Both the position numbers and the translations under genes were made by a program. The notes under the pieces were generated by a model. That model was not told where the DNA came from. It did no database searches and saw only the letters and a program-made list of their open reading frames with translations. This document shows positions 46,390 through 56,944 of a stretch of 64,000 nt of DNA, piece by piece. This DNA is from Nephrocerus scutellatus. Lineage: Eukaryota; Arthropoda; Insecta; Diptera; Pipunculidae. Location: NCBI GenBank assembly GCA_947095585.1, contig OX352765.1:91286965-91350964 (forward strand). The letters run 5' to 3'. The stretch's first letter is position 1, and each line of letters begins with the position of its first letter.

Positions 46390-46650
46390 GTTCGAAGTTC
46401 CAGAAGGATATGCTGCCAGGGTTTTGCCTTGTCAAATGCCCAGGCACTCATATCTGAAATTTTCGAAGCCATTGATGTCAGACCCTATCCAAGGTCGAAT
46501 TAGTACCGCGGGAATTGTCCGTGCCCACAGATAAAATAAGGACGACCGTAAGGTTCGACCGGTCTAAGGACAATTTTTGTGAGGACCAGGCTAGTTCTGG
46601 GGATGCAACGCGGGGGCTGCGGTTTACTCTCAAGGAGAGGACTGCTAATA
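46390..46650 (+). repeat. Dispersed transposon segment, copy 2 (first part)
   Basis: Matches 23,280-23,590; it continues at 48,299-48,360 after the nested insertions at 46,664-48,285. Confidence 0.65.
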
Positions 46651-46663
46651 TAGTACGTGATGA

Positions 46664-46979
46664 TGATGATGTTGTTATGGGGGTGAATCAATGGCACTGC
46701 GACCCTTGTGGATCTATTGCGCCCCCCCACCCCCCGACTAGCGCTGCAGGGACGGTACCTGCCCAACCCTACAGCACTCCCTCCATACCAATGGCCTTTA
46801 GGAACCTAATGATATAGAGAGGTTCTAATGAATGACGTACAAGCTCGGAGAATGCGTGAGTTCCCAGCTGGCTCCTTCTCTGGCGGATCGTTGCTCCGAA
46901 GTCGTTGAGTAGATGCCACGGGGTTTCCTCTGCTTCTCCACATAGCCTGCAGCTGTCATCCTCCTCTAATTTAATTTTC
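46664..46979 (-). mobile_element. 5'-truncated LINE insertion with CAT-repeat tail, minus strand
   Basis: The minus strand at about 46,840-46,960 reads DDSCRLCGEAEETPWHLLND, FGATIRQR, the C-terminal zinc knuckle of an RNase H-type LINE, and ends in a (CAT)n tail at 46,660-46,672. TAGTACGTGATGA (46,651-46,663) and TAGTACGTAATGA (48,286-48,298) look like its 13-bp target-site duplication with one mismatch, so the insertion disrupted the dispersed element around it. Confidence 0.65.
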
Positions 46980-46981
46980 TA

Positions 46982-48285
46982 ACGGGTGTTTTTTTAAGAG
47001 GTTGCCGATTTTTTTTTTTGAATAAAACACATATAAAATTATGAAATGACCAAAATTTTTTTTTATTTGGTAGATAATTTTTTGGCATTTAACATTTAAA
47101 CACAATTTCTGGCATATGGCTACCACGACTATTTTTCACAAATGTCATTCTGGAGGTCCAATTTTCCAGCACTTTTTCAAGCATTTGAGGGCGTATGTCA
47201 GCAATGACACGTTGAATATTGGTTTCCAAAGCGTCAATCGATTGAGGTTTATCCACATAAACCAATGACTTCACGTATCCCCACAAAAAGTAATCGAGTG
47301 GCGTCAAATCGCACGAACGCGGAGGCCAATTCACCGGACCATTTCTCGAAATAATGTTGTCGTTGAAAGTTTCTTTCAATAAGTCGATTGTTTCACGTGC
47401 TGTATGGCAAGTGGCACCATCTTGTTGAAACCACATTTCATCCATATCCATATCTTCAAGATTTGACAACAAAAACTCATTTAATATGGTTCTGTATCGA
47501 TTTCCATTCACGGTAACGCGTCGTCCTTCCTCATTTTTAAAGAAATATGGACCGATGATCCCACCAGCCCATAGACCGCACCAAACAGTACATTTATCAG
47601 GATGCATTGGTAATTCTTGAACGGCGTGTGGATTATCTTTGCTCCAAATGCGACAATTTTGTTTGTTGACGTATCCATTTAACAAAAAATGCGCCCATCA
47701 CTGAAGAGAATTTTACGGTAAAAAAATGGATCTTCGTTCAATTGATTTAACGACCAATCACTGAATTCACGGCGCAAACGATGGTCGTGTGGCTTTAATT
47801 CTTGCACCAATTGAATTTTGTATGGCACCAAACCCAAATCTTTACGTAAAATTTTCCATAAAGTCGATGGACAAAGTCCAATTTGCTGAGCACGACGACG
47901 AATCGATAAATTGTCGTTTTCTTCGACACTGGCCTCAACGACAGCAATATTTTCTTCTGTACGAACTCTTCTCATTCTTGTCGGTGGCTTGGCATCCAAA
48001 AGAGTGAATGTAGACCGAAATTTGGTAATTACGTTCTTTATGGTGGTCTCTGACGGACGATTATGTGCACCATAAAATTCACGAAGTGCTCTATAAACAT
48101 TTTTAATTGAACACTGATTTTGAAAATAAATTTCCACGATTTGAAAACGTTGTTCTGGAGTTAACCTATTCATAATGATTTGCCAAACAATACTGAGTAG
48201 AAATGCCACTTTGAGCTGTCAAAACAACTGTCATAAAATAAAACGACATCTATCGGAAAAACAAACCTCCTAAAAAAACACCCAT
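46982..48285 (-). mobile_element. DD41D mariner-family transposon, nearly complete
   Basis: About 1.3 kb with terminal inverted repeats GGGTGTTTTTTTARGAGGTT (left end from 46,982, right end to 48,285) and TA duplications at 46,980-46,981 and 48,286-48,287. It carries one transposase gene on the minus strand. By position it sits at the first TA of the LINE target-site duplication, so it inserted after that LINE. Confidence 0.9.
47089..48173 (-). pseudogene. DD41D mariner transposase, one frameshift
   Basis: The first part (from MNRLTPEQRFQIVEIYF at 48,173) has the N-terminal helix-turn-helix DNA-binding region and reaches the first catalytic aspartate in ILFSDG, then stops. The rest (47,089-47,685) contains IWSKDNPHAV, the second aspartate in MWFQQDGATCHTA and the third in DLTPLDYFLWGYV. 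There are 41 residues between the second and third aspartates, which defines the DD41D (rosa-like) group. The two parts join if a single base is missing in the G/C run at about 47,693-47,696; no other break is seen. Start chosen at MNRL since the 12 preceding residues (MAFLLSIVWQII) are outside the family pattern. Inactive as it stands but young. Confidence 0.88.
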
Positions 48286-48298
48286 TAGTACGTAATGA

Positions 48299-48360
48299 GT
48301 ATGCTTAATAGCGCAAGCTAGACAAGCGCGGGGCTCACGCTCCAACTCAACACTACTGTA
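48299..48360 (+). repeat. Dispersed transposon segment, copy 2 (second part)
   Basis: GTATGCTTAATAGCGCAAGC and CAACTCAACACTACTG match 23,605-23,660, resuming the element interrupted at 46,650. Confidence 0.55.
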
Positions 48361-48664
48361 CGGATCAACTGGATGATACACATAATACGATGCTGTACAT
48401 GGGTTATACAGTTGCCGTGTACTGCTGTATTTACATGCACGATTGCGTTGATGAAAGAAGAAAGTAGAGCCTACAAATAATGTGGGATTATGAACACAAT
48501 ACTCCAGTTTGTGAGTACTTGGATTTGAACTCAACTCCACCCACCACAACACATTCTACCCGACCTCTATCCCAATATTTCCAACCCCACGCTGTGCTTA
48601 GACATTATAAGATTGCAAATTCGTATAAATATAAAAATAAAACACCAAGTAACTCTCTGCTACC

Positions 48665-48735
48665 TCTAGAACAAATTCAATTCGTTCTGCTGAACAATTA
48701 GTCGCCTAGCTGAATACTCTGAAGTTCATATAAAA
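48665..48735 (+). promoter_or_regulatory. Family promoter of copy E
   Basis: AATTCAATTCGTTCTGCTGA then ACAATTAGTCGCC, GAATACTCTGAAGTTCA and TATAAAA at 48,729-48,735. It contains the uninterrupted palindrome GTTCTGCTGAAC. The start codon is about 107 bases downstream, with no earlier ATG in the leader. Confidence 0.7.
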
Positions 48736-48835
48736 AGGACTTTCAAACCGCTAAGTAGCATCAAAAGCCAACTACAACTACAAGTGTTTCGCGTTTCCTG
48801 GCAATATCGATTCAAAACTCCTTTGCAAAATAAAT

Positions 48836-49019
48836 ATGGTAATGAATTGAAATTTGGTAAATAATTGTTCTTAACTAACACACAGGAATTATTTCATAAC
48901 CACAGAGACACCCACTTGAACTCGCCTTAATGCTTGCGTTTGTCGCAATGATGGGAATGTTTGGCGTAACTGCTGCTCAGCCCGATTTCGATATTCCACC
49001 AATCGAACCATGGAATTAA
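48836..49019 (+). CDS. Small secreted peptide, family copy E
   Basis: ATG at 48,836-48,838 immediately followed by GTAATG; intron 48,839-48,905 (67 bp, AG at 48,904-48,905); exon 2 48,906-49,019; 38 aa. The leader MRHPLELALMLAFVAM..FGVTAA has Arg-His where most copies have Gly-Asn. Predicted mature peptide QPDFDIPPIEPWN, with both Pro-Pro-Ile and Glu-Pro-Trp; its Gln could form pyroglutamate. The promoter is well preserved, and AATAAA at 49,042-49,047 lies in the family 3' UTR. This copy and A' are the only open members on the plus strand. Function unknown. Confidence 0.82.
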
Positions 49020-49249
49020 GTTAAAGCAACAAAGGAATGCAAATAAACTTCATTTTAATGTTTAAAAAATGCAAACTGGTCTTTGATTTGCTATGTTAAC
49101 AATTTGGTTAAGAGATTTGAAGGACTTACTAATGAGTTCCTGTGGTATTTTTCTCTAAAAAGCAGCTATCATATCAGTTTTTTTTTGTATACTGCCCTAG
49201 CACAAATGGCAGACACTGCTGCCTGAAAGATCTATTGTATCTTAGGGTT

Positions 49250-51185
49250 TGTTTATTCTAAGAGACGTACCACCTCCCTACTGAACGATAATAAATCCTT
49301 AGTGGCAGAATTTCCCAACTCCGCTGTCGAGCATATTTCCTTATTTAAAATACGCCTCCTTAACCAACGTAATGCTGGGCATTCACAGAGAATATGCTCG
49401 GATGACTTTTCATCTTCCGGGCAGATCCTACATTCTGTCTCTGCACCCACACCAATTTTGTTAAGGAAATTACGACCTGTTAGATCACCAGCTTTTTAAT
49501 ATTAAAGTTAAGGATTTCCATGTACGAAAAGGGTCTAATTAATTTTTTGGAATGCTTAAGCCCCAGGACGCTTTTCCAAGGGGCCAGACAAGGTTTGTGT
49601 TCTCCACAATTTATCAGTGCTGCGGCGCCCCAGTTGACACCATAGTAGGGTTCAGCTCCTATGAACGCATTTTCCGAGCCAGACTTAGCTAGTTCATCAG
49701 CAGACTCGTTCCCTGATGACAAGGGATCCAACCGAGTTTGACTTTGTTGTGCCAAATTGGACGACAGCGCTCTAAGTGCTGTCTGTCTATCTTAAAATAT
49801 ATATATATTCTAGAGGATTTAATTCATTTATTAAAGTTAATCCCAATGGCATGGAGTTCCGCTTGTTGGGCCTAACTTCAGTTTCCATCTTCGATCCATC
49901 CGCGCCCAGTGCGGGAACATTATTGCACCAGTTTACCCGGTCCAATATTTCTACCACAAATTTCCTTCCGAAACATAATATCGGGTACAATGCAGAATAT
50001 ATCTCTATCAGGAATTGAGGCAAGAATTTTTTAGGTGATCTACACAGTCACCCCGTTTGTACCCGTATTCTAGTTGCAGCATAATAGCGCATTTAGCAGC
50101 CGTCTTCCTGATGAAGATATGCAAGGGTGAAAGCCCTACAACATCATCTAATGCAGTTGTAGGGCAGGTTCGCATAGCACCCGTTATACCTAGAGAGTCA
50201 ATTCTTTATAGCTTCTGAAGCTTAGTTGCCGTTGTCCGTTCAAGATCTTTCGGCCACGAAACGATGGCCACATACGTGATAATAGGTCACACCATCATTG
50301 TGTACATCCAATGCACCATTTTAGGATTTAGATCACAAGTTCTGTAGTAGAGGCGTCTACTGGTCCACAAGGCCCTAGTGGCGCGTTCGATGGCAGACTT
50401 GATAGTCGTGCATAAAAATCGCCAAATCATCCGTATAACCAATGGCGATGTAGCCTGATCTGTGAAGATCGACTAGAAGATGGTCAATTACTTGTTAGCA
50501 TAGAAGGGGGGAAAGCACTCATTCTTGGGGATGCAGTCACAGACACAGACACTCATCCCGAGAAGGTAATAATATCTCGACTTTCAAGCATGGCCCTTAT
50601 CCAATGATTGATCGATTCTTCGATACCCATGCGTTTGATTGCCCTAGCAAAAGATTCATAGCCAGTGTGATCGAAAACACCATCAATGTCGCGGAAGACA
50701 AACAGGGCCACTTTCTTGGAACGAAAGCAAAAGAGTCATAGCCAGTGTTATCGAAAGCACCCTCAATGTCGACGAAATCAAACAGGTCCACTTTCTTGGA
50801 ACGAAAAGTTCCTCCTATCTTCTTTGCAAGATATTGAAGTGCACCTTATGTGCTTCTGCCTTTCCTGTTCACCAACTGACTTGAGTGCAGAGGGGTAGAC
50901 AATTCTAGCCGGCCTCTAATATGAACATCAATAAGTCTCTCCATGGTTTTGAGGGCAAATGATGTTATAGGTCTGTATGATATAGTCAGCTCACTAGGCT
51001 TATTGCCTGGTTTGGGGATAAATATCACATTCACCTGTCTCCAGATGTAGATGGCTCTAAATAAATCAATCATACCCGGATGGGTGAGATCGATTGCCTT
51101 CTGTATAAGCGCTGAAAAGATCCCATCACCGCCAGGAGCTTGGAAAGGTTTAAAAGAGCATACTGCCCATTTAACCATAAGATTT
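49250..51185 (-). mobile_element. Decayed LOA/R1-like LINE (RT, RNase H, zinc knuckle), minus strand
   Basis: Order on the minus strand: RT fragment at 50,846-51,178 (IFIPKPGNKPSELTISYRPI, ALKTMERLIDVHIRGRL), further RT DNA to about 50,400, RNase H relic at 49,480-49,755 (ESADELAKSGSENAF) and C-terminal knuckle at 49,253-49,450 (CRICPEDEKSSEHILCECPA). Same family as the relic in the lectin intron. Within it about 85 bases are tandemly duplicated (GTCATAGCCAGTGTTATCGA type; 50,650-50,722 and 50,727-50,806). Confidence 0.85.
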
Positions 51186-51359
51186 TATTGCATTTTTCGT
51201 AACGCACCTTACCACAAATACGAAGTGTAAGGAAATTACTTTCTTTCTTTCTCGTCCTTGGCAAACAATCGAACTTTTTTCGAGGAGAGGATAAAAGTAC
51301 ATCTATTGACTGTTCGGATAGTTATCCACCAGGACTAGGTCCGTGGCATACTGGAAACG

Positions 51360-51505
51360 GTTAAATAAAAGTAACAAAGTAATACAAATAAACTTTATTT
51401 TAACTGCAAACTGGCTTTTGATTTGCGATATTAACAATTCAGCTAAGAAATTAACAGATTTACTGATGAAGGAGAAAAAGTAAACTTTCTGGTGTTTCAT
51501 TCTAT
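51360..51505 (+). pseudogene. 3'-UTR ghost of a lost peptide gene copy
   Basis: AAATAAAAGTAACAAAGTAA, AATAAACTTTATTTTAA and GCAAACTGGCTTTTGATTTG follow the conserved 3' flank of copies C and E, on the plus strand. No exon 2 or promoter precedes it; the sequence on the left is unrelated. The hitchhiking LINE module follows (51,570-52,330) as in intact units. Confidence 0.65.
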
Positions 51506-51569
51506 ATAAAAAATTTTAGTTTAAGGTCGAGGTTCGAAAAATCTCTGCTAATTTGTCTACACTTACTAG

Positions 51570-52330
51570 CGGAAAAATTTTGTAGCCGTCGGTCATGAGT
51601 CAAGCCTTCAATTCTTTAGTTAGCTAACTATTTAGAAACTCATTGAAGTCCTCTTTCCATCTCTCCTCCAAAATGCCTTTTAAATCAGCGATCACTTAAC
51701 CATCTTTGTCTTTGTGTGTATTGCCTCATGCCTGTGACTTTTAGGTATAACTTCAGAGCCTTCTAAAGTACTCTTCTAGTGTACAAAAGAGGTTCCGCTC
51801 GCACGCTGCTTTCCTTCGCCGATGAACTATTTGCTGACATTAAGCTCCAACAGAAGTTTATAGACATCAAGTTGACAACCTGATCTTGTCGAGAGTCCGG
51901 GTGATTTGATGTATTTCATATCATCAGCATAGACAGAAAGTTGTGATTCTTTGATAATACATTCGACATTATTATCAAATGACAAAATGAATAAAAAAGC
52001 AACAAGGTGGCTACCTTGAGGGACCCCAAAAGTGTTTATAATGGGATCAAATATGAAAGTTCAAAAGACCAATCTATATATAGTAGCTTGTTAGTTAGTT
52101 AGTTAGTTAGTTGGATTAACATTAAGTCATAAGCTATATGCTTTCAAGGAGCGTAGCTATTCTGGACTGTGTAGCCATAAAATAATGGTTTGAAATTTAC
52201 GTTTTGTTACCTTTTTTAAGTAGAGGAATTATGTGAGCGCTTCTCCGACATATAGTGGGAAGAGAATTGTTGTGCCTTATAAATTTCCAAGCTGATACCT
52301 GAGCCTTTTTCTTTTTCTTTGAGTGCTACG
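51570..52330 (-). mobile_element. Composite LINE module, copy 2 (inverted)
   Basis: Reverse complement of 44,150-44,880: ATGTATTTCATATCATCAGC (the RT active-site region), CTGCTTTCCTTCGCCGATGA and TTAGTTAGCTAACTATTTAG. It contains a (GTTA)n microsatellite at 52,088-52,112 that the other copies lack. Confidence 0.7.
52088..52112. repeat. (GTTA)n microsatellite
   Basis: About six tetranucleotide units (GTTAGTTAGTTAGTTA...) inside the LINE module. Confidence 0.8.
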
Positions 52331-52854
52331 TTATGCGTAGAAGATTTTATCAGATTTGTGCTTCTTTTGGATTCGTATTTACTTACATACGTTCTATTCC
52401 TTTGGTCACCTCATCTTAGCTGACAAGCTAGGAAGAGTAGACAGTTCTGTGGGCTTTCTCTTTGGCGTTCGTTACAATTTTGAACTTGGAAGGATTTATT
52501 TTTTGTCTGTCTGCCTGCCTTTTTCTAAATAAACACTCTTAGTAGAGTATTACTGAAAAAGTTTTTCAAAATAAATGAACTATTCTTCAATCCAAACCTA
52601 TTTCCCTTTTGATTTTTTTTTTCAAAACTGCAATTGGAATAACAGAAAATGCACTTTTCCCCTATTCTCAAAAATATTCTGATGGGATGGCTTCTAATGA
52701 AGTTGCCTTGTAGGGAAAAATGACAGAGGAACTTATCAATAAGTCGTTCAAATGTCTTTGCTGAATTGTTAAAATCCCAAATCAAAGACAAGTTCGCAAT
52801 TTTAAAACATATATTTTATTTGTGTTCCTCTGTTACTTGACCTCACCATATTTA

Positions 52855-53032
52855 CTATCCAAAGAAGGGTTGAGGATTTTGCGACTCCTCAGCAGCGGTT
52901 ACGCCAAACATTCCCATCATTGCGGCAAGGACAAGAATGAATGTGAGTTCAAGTGGGTTTCCCTGCGGGTATTAAACAATTCCTGTGTGTTAATAAAGAA
53001 CAATTATTTACCAAATTTCAATTCGTTACCAT
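52855..53032 (-). CDS. Small secreted peptide, family copy F
   Basis: ATG at 53,030-53,032, intron 52,963-53,029 (67 bp), exon 2 52,855-52,962 ending TAG; 36 aa. Leader MGNPLELTFILVLAAM..FGVTAA; predicted mature peptide EESQNPQPFFG. The motif Glu-Pro-Trp is replaced by Gln-Pro-Phe-Phe-Gly. The C-terminal Gly could in principle be amidated if exposed. TATA at 53,118-53,124; start context GATAGAAACATGG. The 3' flank to about 52,500 is the standard one. Function unknown. Confidence 0.8.
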
Positions 53033-53117
53033 GTTTCTATCTTCGAATGTGATTGCTGGCTTGATACTGAGGTAACGCGAAACACTTGTAGTTGCTGCTT
53101 AGCGGCTTGAAACTCTC

Positions 53118-53185
53118 TTTTATAGGACTTTTAGTATATGTAGTTGTGGGACTAATTATTCAACAGAACGAATTGAATTTGTATG
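53118..53185 (-). promoter_or_regulatory. Family promoter of copy F
   Basis: Minus strand: AATTCAATTCGTTCTGTTGA, ATAATTAGTC, then TATAAAAGAG. The palindrome has one mismatch. Confidence 0.65.
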
Positions 53186-53284
53186 AATTGGTGAAGTATT
53201 GTTAATTAAGTCAGCTGGCAACTTTCCTCCTCACCCGGACACTTATTACCAGAACAAATAAAATTATTCAAGCATTTAATATTA

Positions 53285-53365
53285 ATTGCCAACAAGTATG
53301 ATAAGGGTGATCGTAAGGGCAGCATTTTTGGACAATGCCCATTTTTTCCATAGAATGATTTTCGT
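53285..53365 (+). other. Recurring GDRK-type block, copy near gene F
   Basis: The plus strand reads ANKYDKGDRKGS, then IFGQCPFFP and a stop where copy 1 has GDGTTFIG. It lies about 260-330 bases upstream of copy F, pointing away from it. Confidence 0.4.
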
Positions 53366-53459
53366 CACTAAAATAATGGAAAAAATACTTTTATTGTTTT
53401 TGCAGATTTCCCATCATCATGCTTTGTACATAAATATATTGGGGTAGATACTTGCTACT

Positions 53460-54220
53460 TGAGCGTTTCTGTATATTTAGTTATATGCGCCTTTATAACA
53501 ATACTAGATGTTAGCGGACGCTCCACCACCGGAACACATGAATCTCTACCTTGCTCTTACTACCACGGGAGGTTGTACTGTTGTCTACACCTATGCCACC
53601 TGCCAACAACATGCATTGAAAAACTCATAAAAGTCGGTTTGCATATGTGACTGATATTAACATTTTACGTTAGTACACCCGCTAGGAGGGAGAAGGGTGT
53701 AGAGGGTTTACTATAGTCTACACCCCACCCTATAACCTTCCTCCACCTGCCAATAATTTACATTGAAATTTTTTTTATACAAATCGGTTGGTAAATGGGA
53801 GTCCTTTAAATAACAACGTCACATTGATTTTAGCGTCGGTGTGCTCCGACTAGCCGTGCTGCTCTGACACACATATGCTCCAATATTTCCACTCAAACGC
53901 CACCAGCCAGGCAAAAATATATAAACTTGTCGGGGCATTAATCGAACATATTTTGTTAAAATCGCTAAGATAGGTCCAGTGGTTTAGGCGTGATTAGGAT
54001 ATATATATTAATATACAATCATATATTAAAAAACATCTCGATTACAGCGCCACCTACCAGGCTCAAAAAAGAGATAAATCTTAAGGATCGTTAATCGAAC
54101 ATATGGTGTGAATATGGCATCAATATGTCTAGTCTACCGGGTCAAAAAAAAACCGCGATGACATCTAAAGTCCGGCGGTCAGCCATCAGCAGAATAGGGG
54201 GGTGGCCGTAACTATCTCTG
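53460..54220. other. Spacer with a diverged tandem pair
   Basis: About 100 bases at 53,550-53,650 and 53,720-53,815 are related (CCACCTGCCAACAA / CCACCTGCCAATAA, AAGTCGGTTTGCATATG / AAATCGGTTGGTAAATG). A Cys-rich open frame at 53,459-53,650 covers the first unit, lacks an ATG and is probably not a gene. Confidence 0.5.
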
Positions 54221-54224
54221 ATTG

Positions 54225-55315
54225 GTGAAAGTGCCATCAAACCTCCACGTGGTGGCCGCCTGTAATTTTCCTCCAATGCAGGAAAAACGGACTGATCGGT
54301 CTAGTCCCTTCAAAATAAGGTTGGCGCGAGGCCAATAACCTCGCCAGTGAAAAATTATTATTATGGAACCCGAAATCAGCCTCGGATATACTGATGAACA
54401 GGGATGTAACTTTAGCCCACAAGCATTTGGAATGTTTATTGATGACATAGCAGAAGCTCTATGTGGGGTTATTACAATTGGTGGATGGAATGCTATATGC
54501 AGATGATTTGGTCCTACTTGCTGACTAACCGGAGAGCTTGCAGGGAATGATAAACAGGTTACAAAAATACAGCGACGAGTGGAGACTAAGGGTCAATATA
54601 ACCAAATCCAAGGTCATGGTGTTCAGAAAAGGAGGATGACTATATTCGAAAAATGAAAAGTTGTTTTTTGCCGGTCAAGAGCTAGAAATAGGTAAATCGT
54701 ACAAATACCTCGGTATCAATCTCCCGAGTAACATGAAGATGAAACCACATCTCAAAGAAAAAAGCTTACAACAATGAAGTCAGCCATTAGTTCGGCTTGG
54801 AAAAACTGTCTAGAAGATAAGCACATATCCTTAAGAGTAAAATATCAGATATTTCAAGCGGTTTCTAAATCAGTCTTGCTGTAGCGGCACAGGTTGGGGT
54901 TATGAGATGTATGATACCGTGGAAATACTGGTGGATTTCTTTTTGAAACAGATACTTAATCTGCCTTAAAGCACACCAAATAGTATGCTTCGAGTTGAGG
55001 CTAGTCTCCCCCCCCCCCCACTATTTCCTAAAACTTCATTTTGATTATATATTGAAAAAGCTCGCCTTGGACCAGGAAAGTTTGACTAAACGTATAGCGG
55101 AGTTACTTGCAGATTCCTGTGGACATACACTAAATTTAAATTCAGGAAACAGACTCAATTGGAAGAAGGAGCTGTATAATTTATCAATGAAGCTGGATGA
55201 GAAAATCCATAAAGATAGCATCGAAATTGTAAAAAGTTCAGAACACAGAGAGAGTTCAAAATTATTATCTAAATGTCAAACGGCTAGTTCATCATCAATC
55301 CTTTACATGTGACCT
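54225..55315 (+). mobile_element. Chimeric LINE relic (RTE-like 5' end joined to an RT), plus strand
   Basis: 54,225-54,405 repeats the 5' region seen at 33,260-33,420. Directly after ACTGATGAACA the sequence switches to an RT: FGMFIDDIAEAL, GMLYADDLVLLAD at about 54,488-54,527 (the intact YADD active site), then RLQKYSDEWRLRVNITKSKV, YKYLGINL. 54,995-55,312 encodes a C-terminal segment (LKLHFDYILKKLALDQESLT, DEKIHKDSIEIV). Interrupted by stops at 54,456, 54,526 and 54,637. Confidence 0.75.
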
Positions 55316-55374
55316 CTTCCCCTTTTTAAGAACTTTTATTTAACTTGATTTGACCCCTGTTCGTATGTATTTTC

Positions 55375-55640
55375 GACTATCTTGAGGTCCTTTTTAACCA
55401 CCTTTCGCACGACCTAGAGACCTGACCTCCGCGTGAGTCCCAAATTGCATTTTTTATATTCCGCGTATGATGTGTCTCGCTTTTTGCACGTGGCGCGTGT
55501 GCTGGGTGGAATTGAGGTAATTTTCTTGTTATATGAGGTCCTTTTTAAGCACCTTTCACGCGGCCTAGAGGGCTGACCTCCGCTCGAATCCGAAATTGCA
55601 TTTTTTATATTCCGCGTAGACGTGTGTCGCGTTTCGTTTC
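55375..55640 (+). repeat. Two tandem 5'-UTR-type monomers of a LINE
   Basis: TGAGGTCCTTTTTAA, CTGACCTCCGC, AAATTGCATTTTTTATATTC and CCGCGTA occur at 55,381-55,490 and again at 55,537-55,625, about 155 bases apart, directly before the ORF1 relic. Tandem promoter monomers of this kind occur in several LINE groups. Confidence 0.6.
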
Positions 55641-56420
55641 GTGTCTAGCAACATCACCGTGGACTATGTCCCTGCACAAGGCTCCAGTGTGTTAACGGAC
55701 AATGTGCCCACGTCAACTCTGTCAGACATAAGGGACGGACTCACGAGCTTGGACTTGGACAGTTGGAGAAAAAGACCACACCTAAGCGGTGTCCCAAGGA
55801 AACGGTTAAATTTCCTAGAACGGGACGGGACTCTCCGATGACGAGGCGCTAGCCCAGTGCCAGACAAAAATTAAAGAAAGGAGTTCGCTCAAACGACTCC
55901 AGCCTTAAAATCGCGCCAAATAGGGATAAGCAAACCAACCCCACCCTCTCAGTAGCCGAAAAACCGACTAACTTAGAAAAAACTGGTGCAGGGGAAAAAG
56001 AGGCAGCGGGCGGATCGCAAATGCACCACGCATCACGAACGCAATTCGGTTGCCAATCACCGACCAAGGCTTTCCTGATGTCAAACTGGAGGCGACGCAA
56101 ATGGCTACGATCCAAGATAGCATCGTTGACTCATTGGCAGAGCTATCCACTGATGGTATTAGCCCTAACTTTCTGGGCTGCATGACCAGAAATGGGTGGT
56201 TATTTGTAAAATGCGCGGATGATGACACGGCAGCATGGCTAACCAAGTTGGCTCCCAGCCTAGAGCCTTGGGCAAATGCCAGTCTTAAAATTGTTGGGCA
56301 GGACGAAAATCCCCGCCATCAAATTTTCGACATCTATCTTCCTCACTGCAGGAATGAGACGAACGAAAAAATTAGCAGGCGCTTAACAGTCCAAAACAAG
56401 GAACTACGAAACGCATAGTG
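55641..56420 (+). pseudogene. LINE ORF1 relic (DUF4780-like), plus strand
   Basis: First part 55,641-55,841: TVDYVPAQGSSVLTD and LDSWRKRPHLSGVPRKRLNF, ending at a frameshift; the chain then continues in another frame (LSDDEALAQCQTKIKERSSL). 56,050-56,418 reads MPITDQGFPDVKLEATQMAT, FLGCMTRNGWLFVKCADDDT and LPHCRNETNEKISRRL. This resembles the conserved region of insect LINE ORF1 proteins (DUF4780), which is my recollection of the family rather than a search result. Several stops and no ATG in the first segment: not functional. Confidence 0.6.
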
Positions 56421-56944
56421 AAAGATCCTATCAAGCAAGGACATGGAGAATGACCATCTGCAGTTAACAGTCTCGGCCTCACTCAAAATAGCAGAGAACC
56501 TCAATACTGGAGATAGACCCTTACTGTAGAACGATTTTTTGCTTAGAATATACCCAGAAATTATTTTCTAAATTAGGGAACACTCTATATATAAAAATAT
56601 ACGTCCGCCTCTTTCTAAACAAACATTTGTAGTATAGTCTATCACTACAAACAGATTCCAAATAATTAACAAGACCTTCTAAATGTGCAAGATCATTTTT
56701 AGAACCAAATTTCGTCTGTCTTAGAAAAATATTTTTTTTTTGAACTACAAATTCTTAAAAAGAATGCAATACCAGAAAGTTCACCTTTACTCTCGTTCTC
56801 ATACATTCTGATGTGATAGCTAATACCACATGAAGTCATCAGTAAGTCCTCTTTCAAAATCTTGTAGCTGACTTGTTAACATCGCAAATCAAAAACCAGT
56901 TGCAGTTTCAAAACATAAATATGAATTTTATTTGTATTTCTTTG

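Noticed and set aside
53459..53650. Short secreted cysteine-rich protein
   Set aside because: No ATG start, no splice-consistent upstream exon, and the DNA is half of a diverged tandem repeat.
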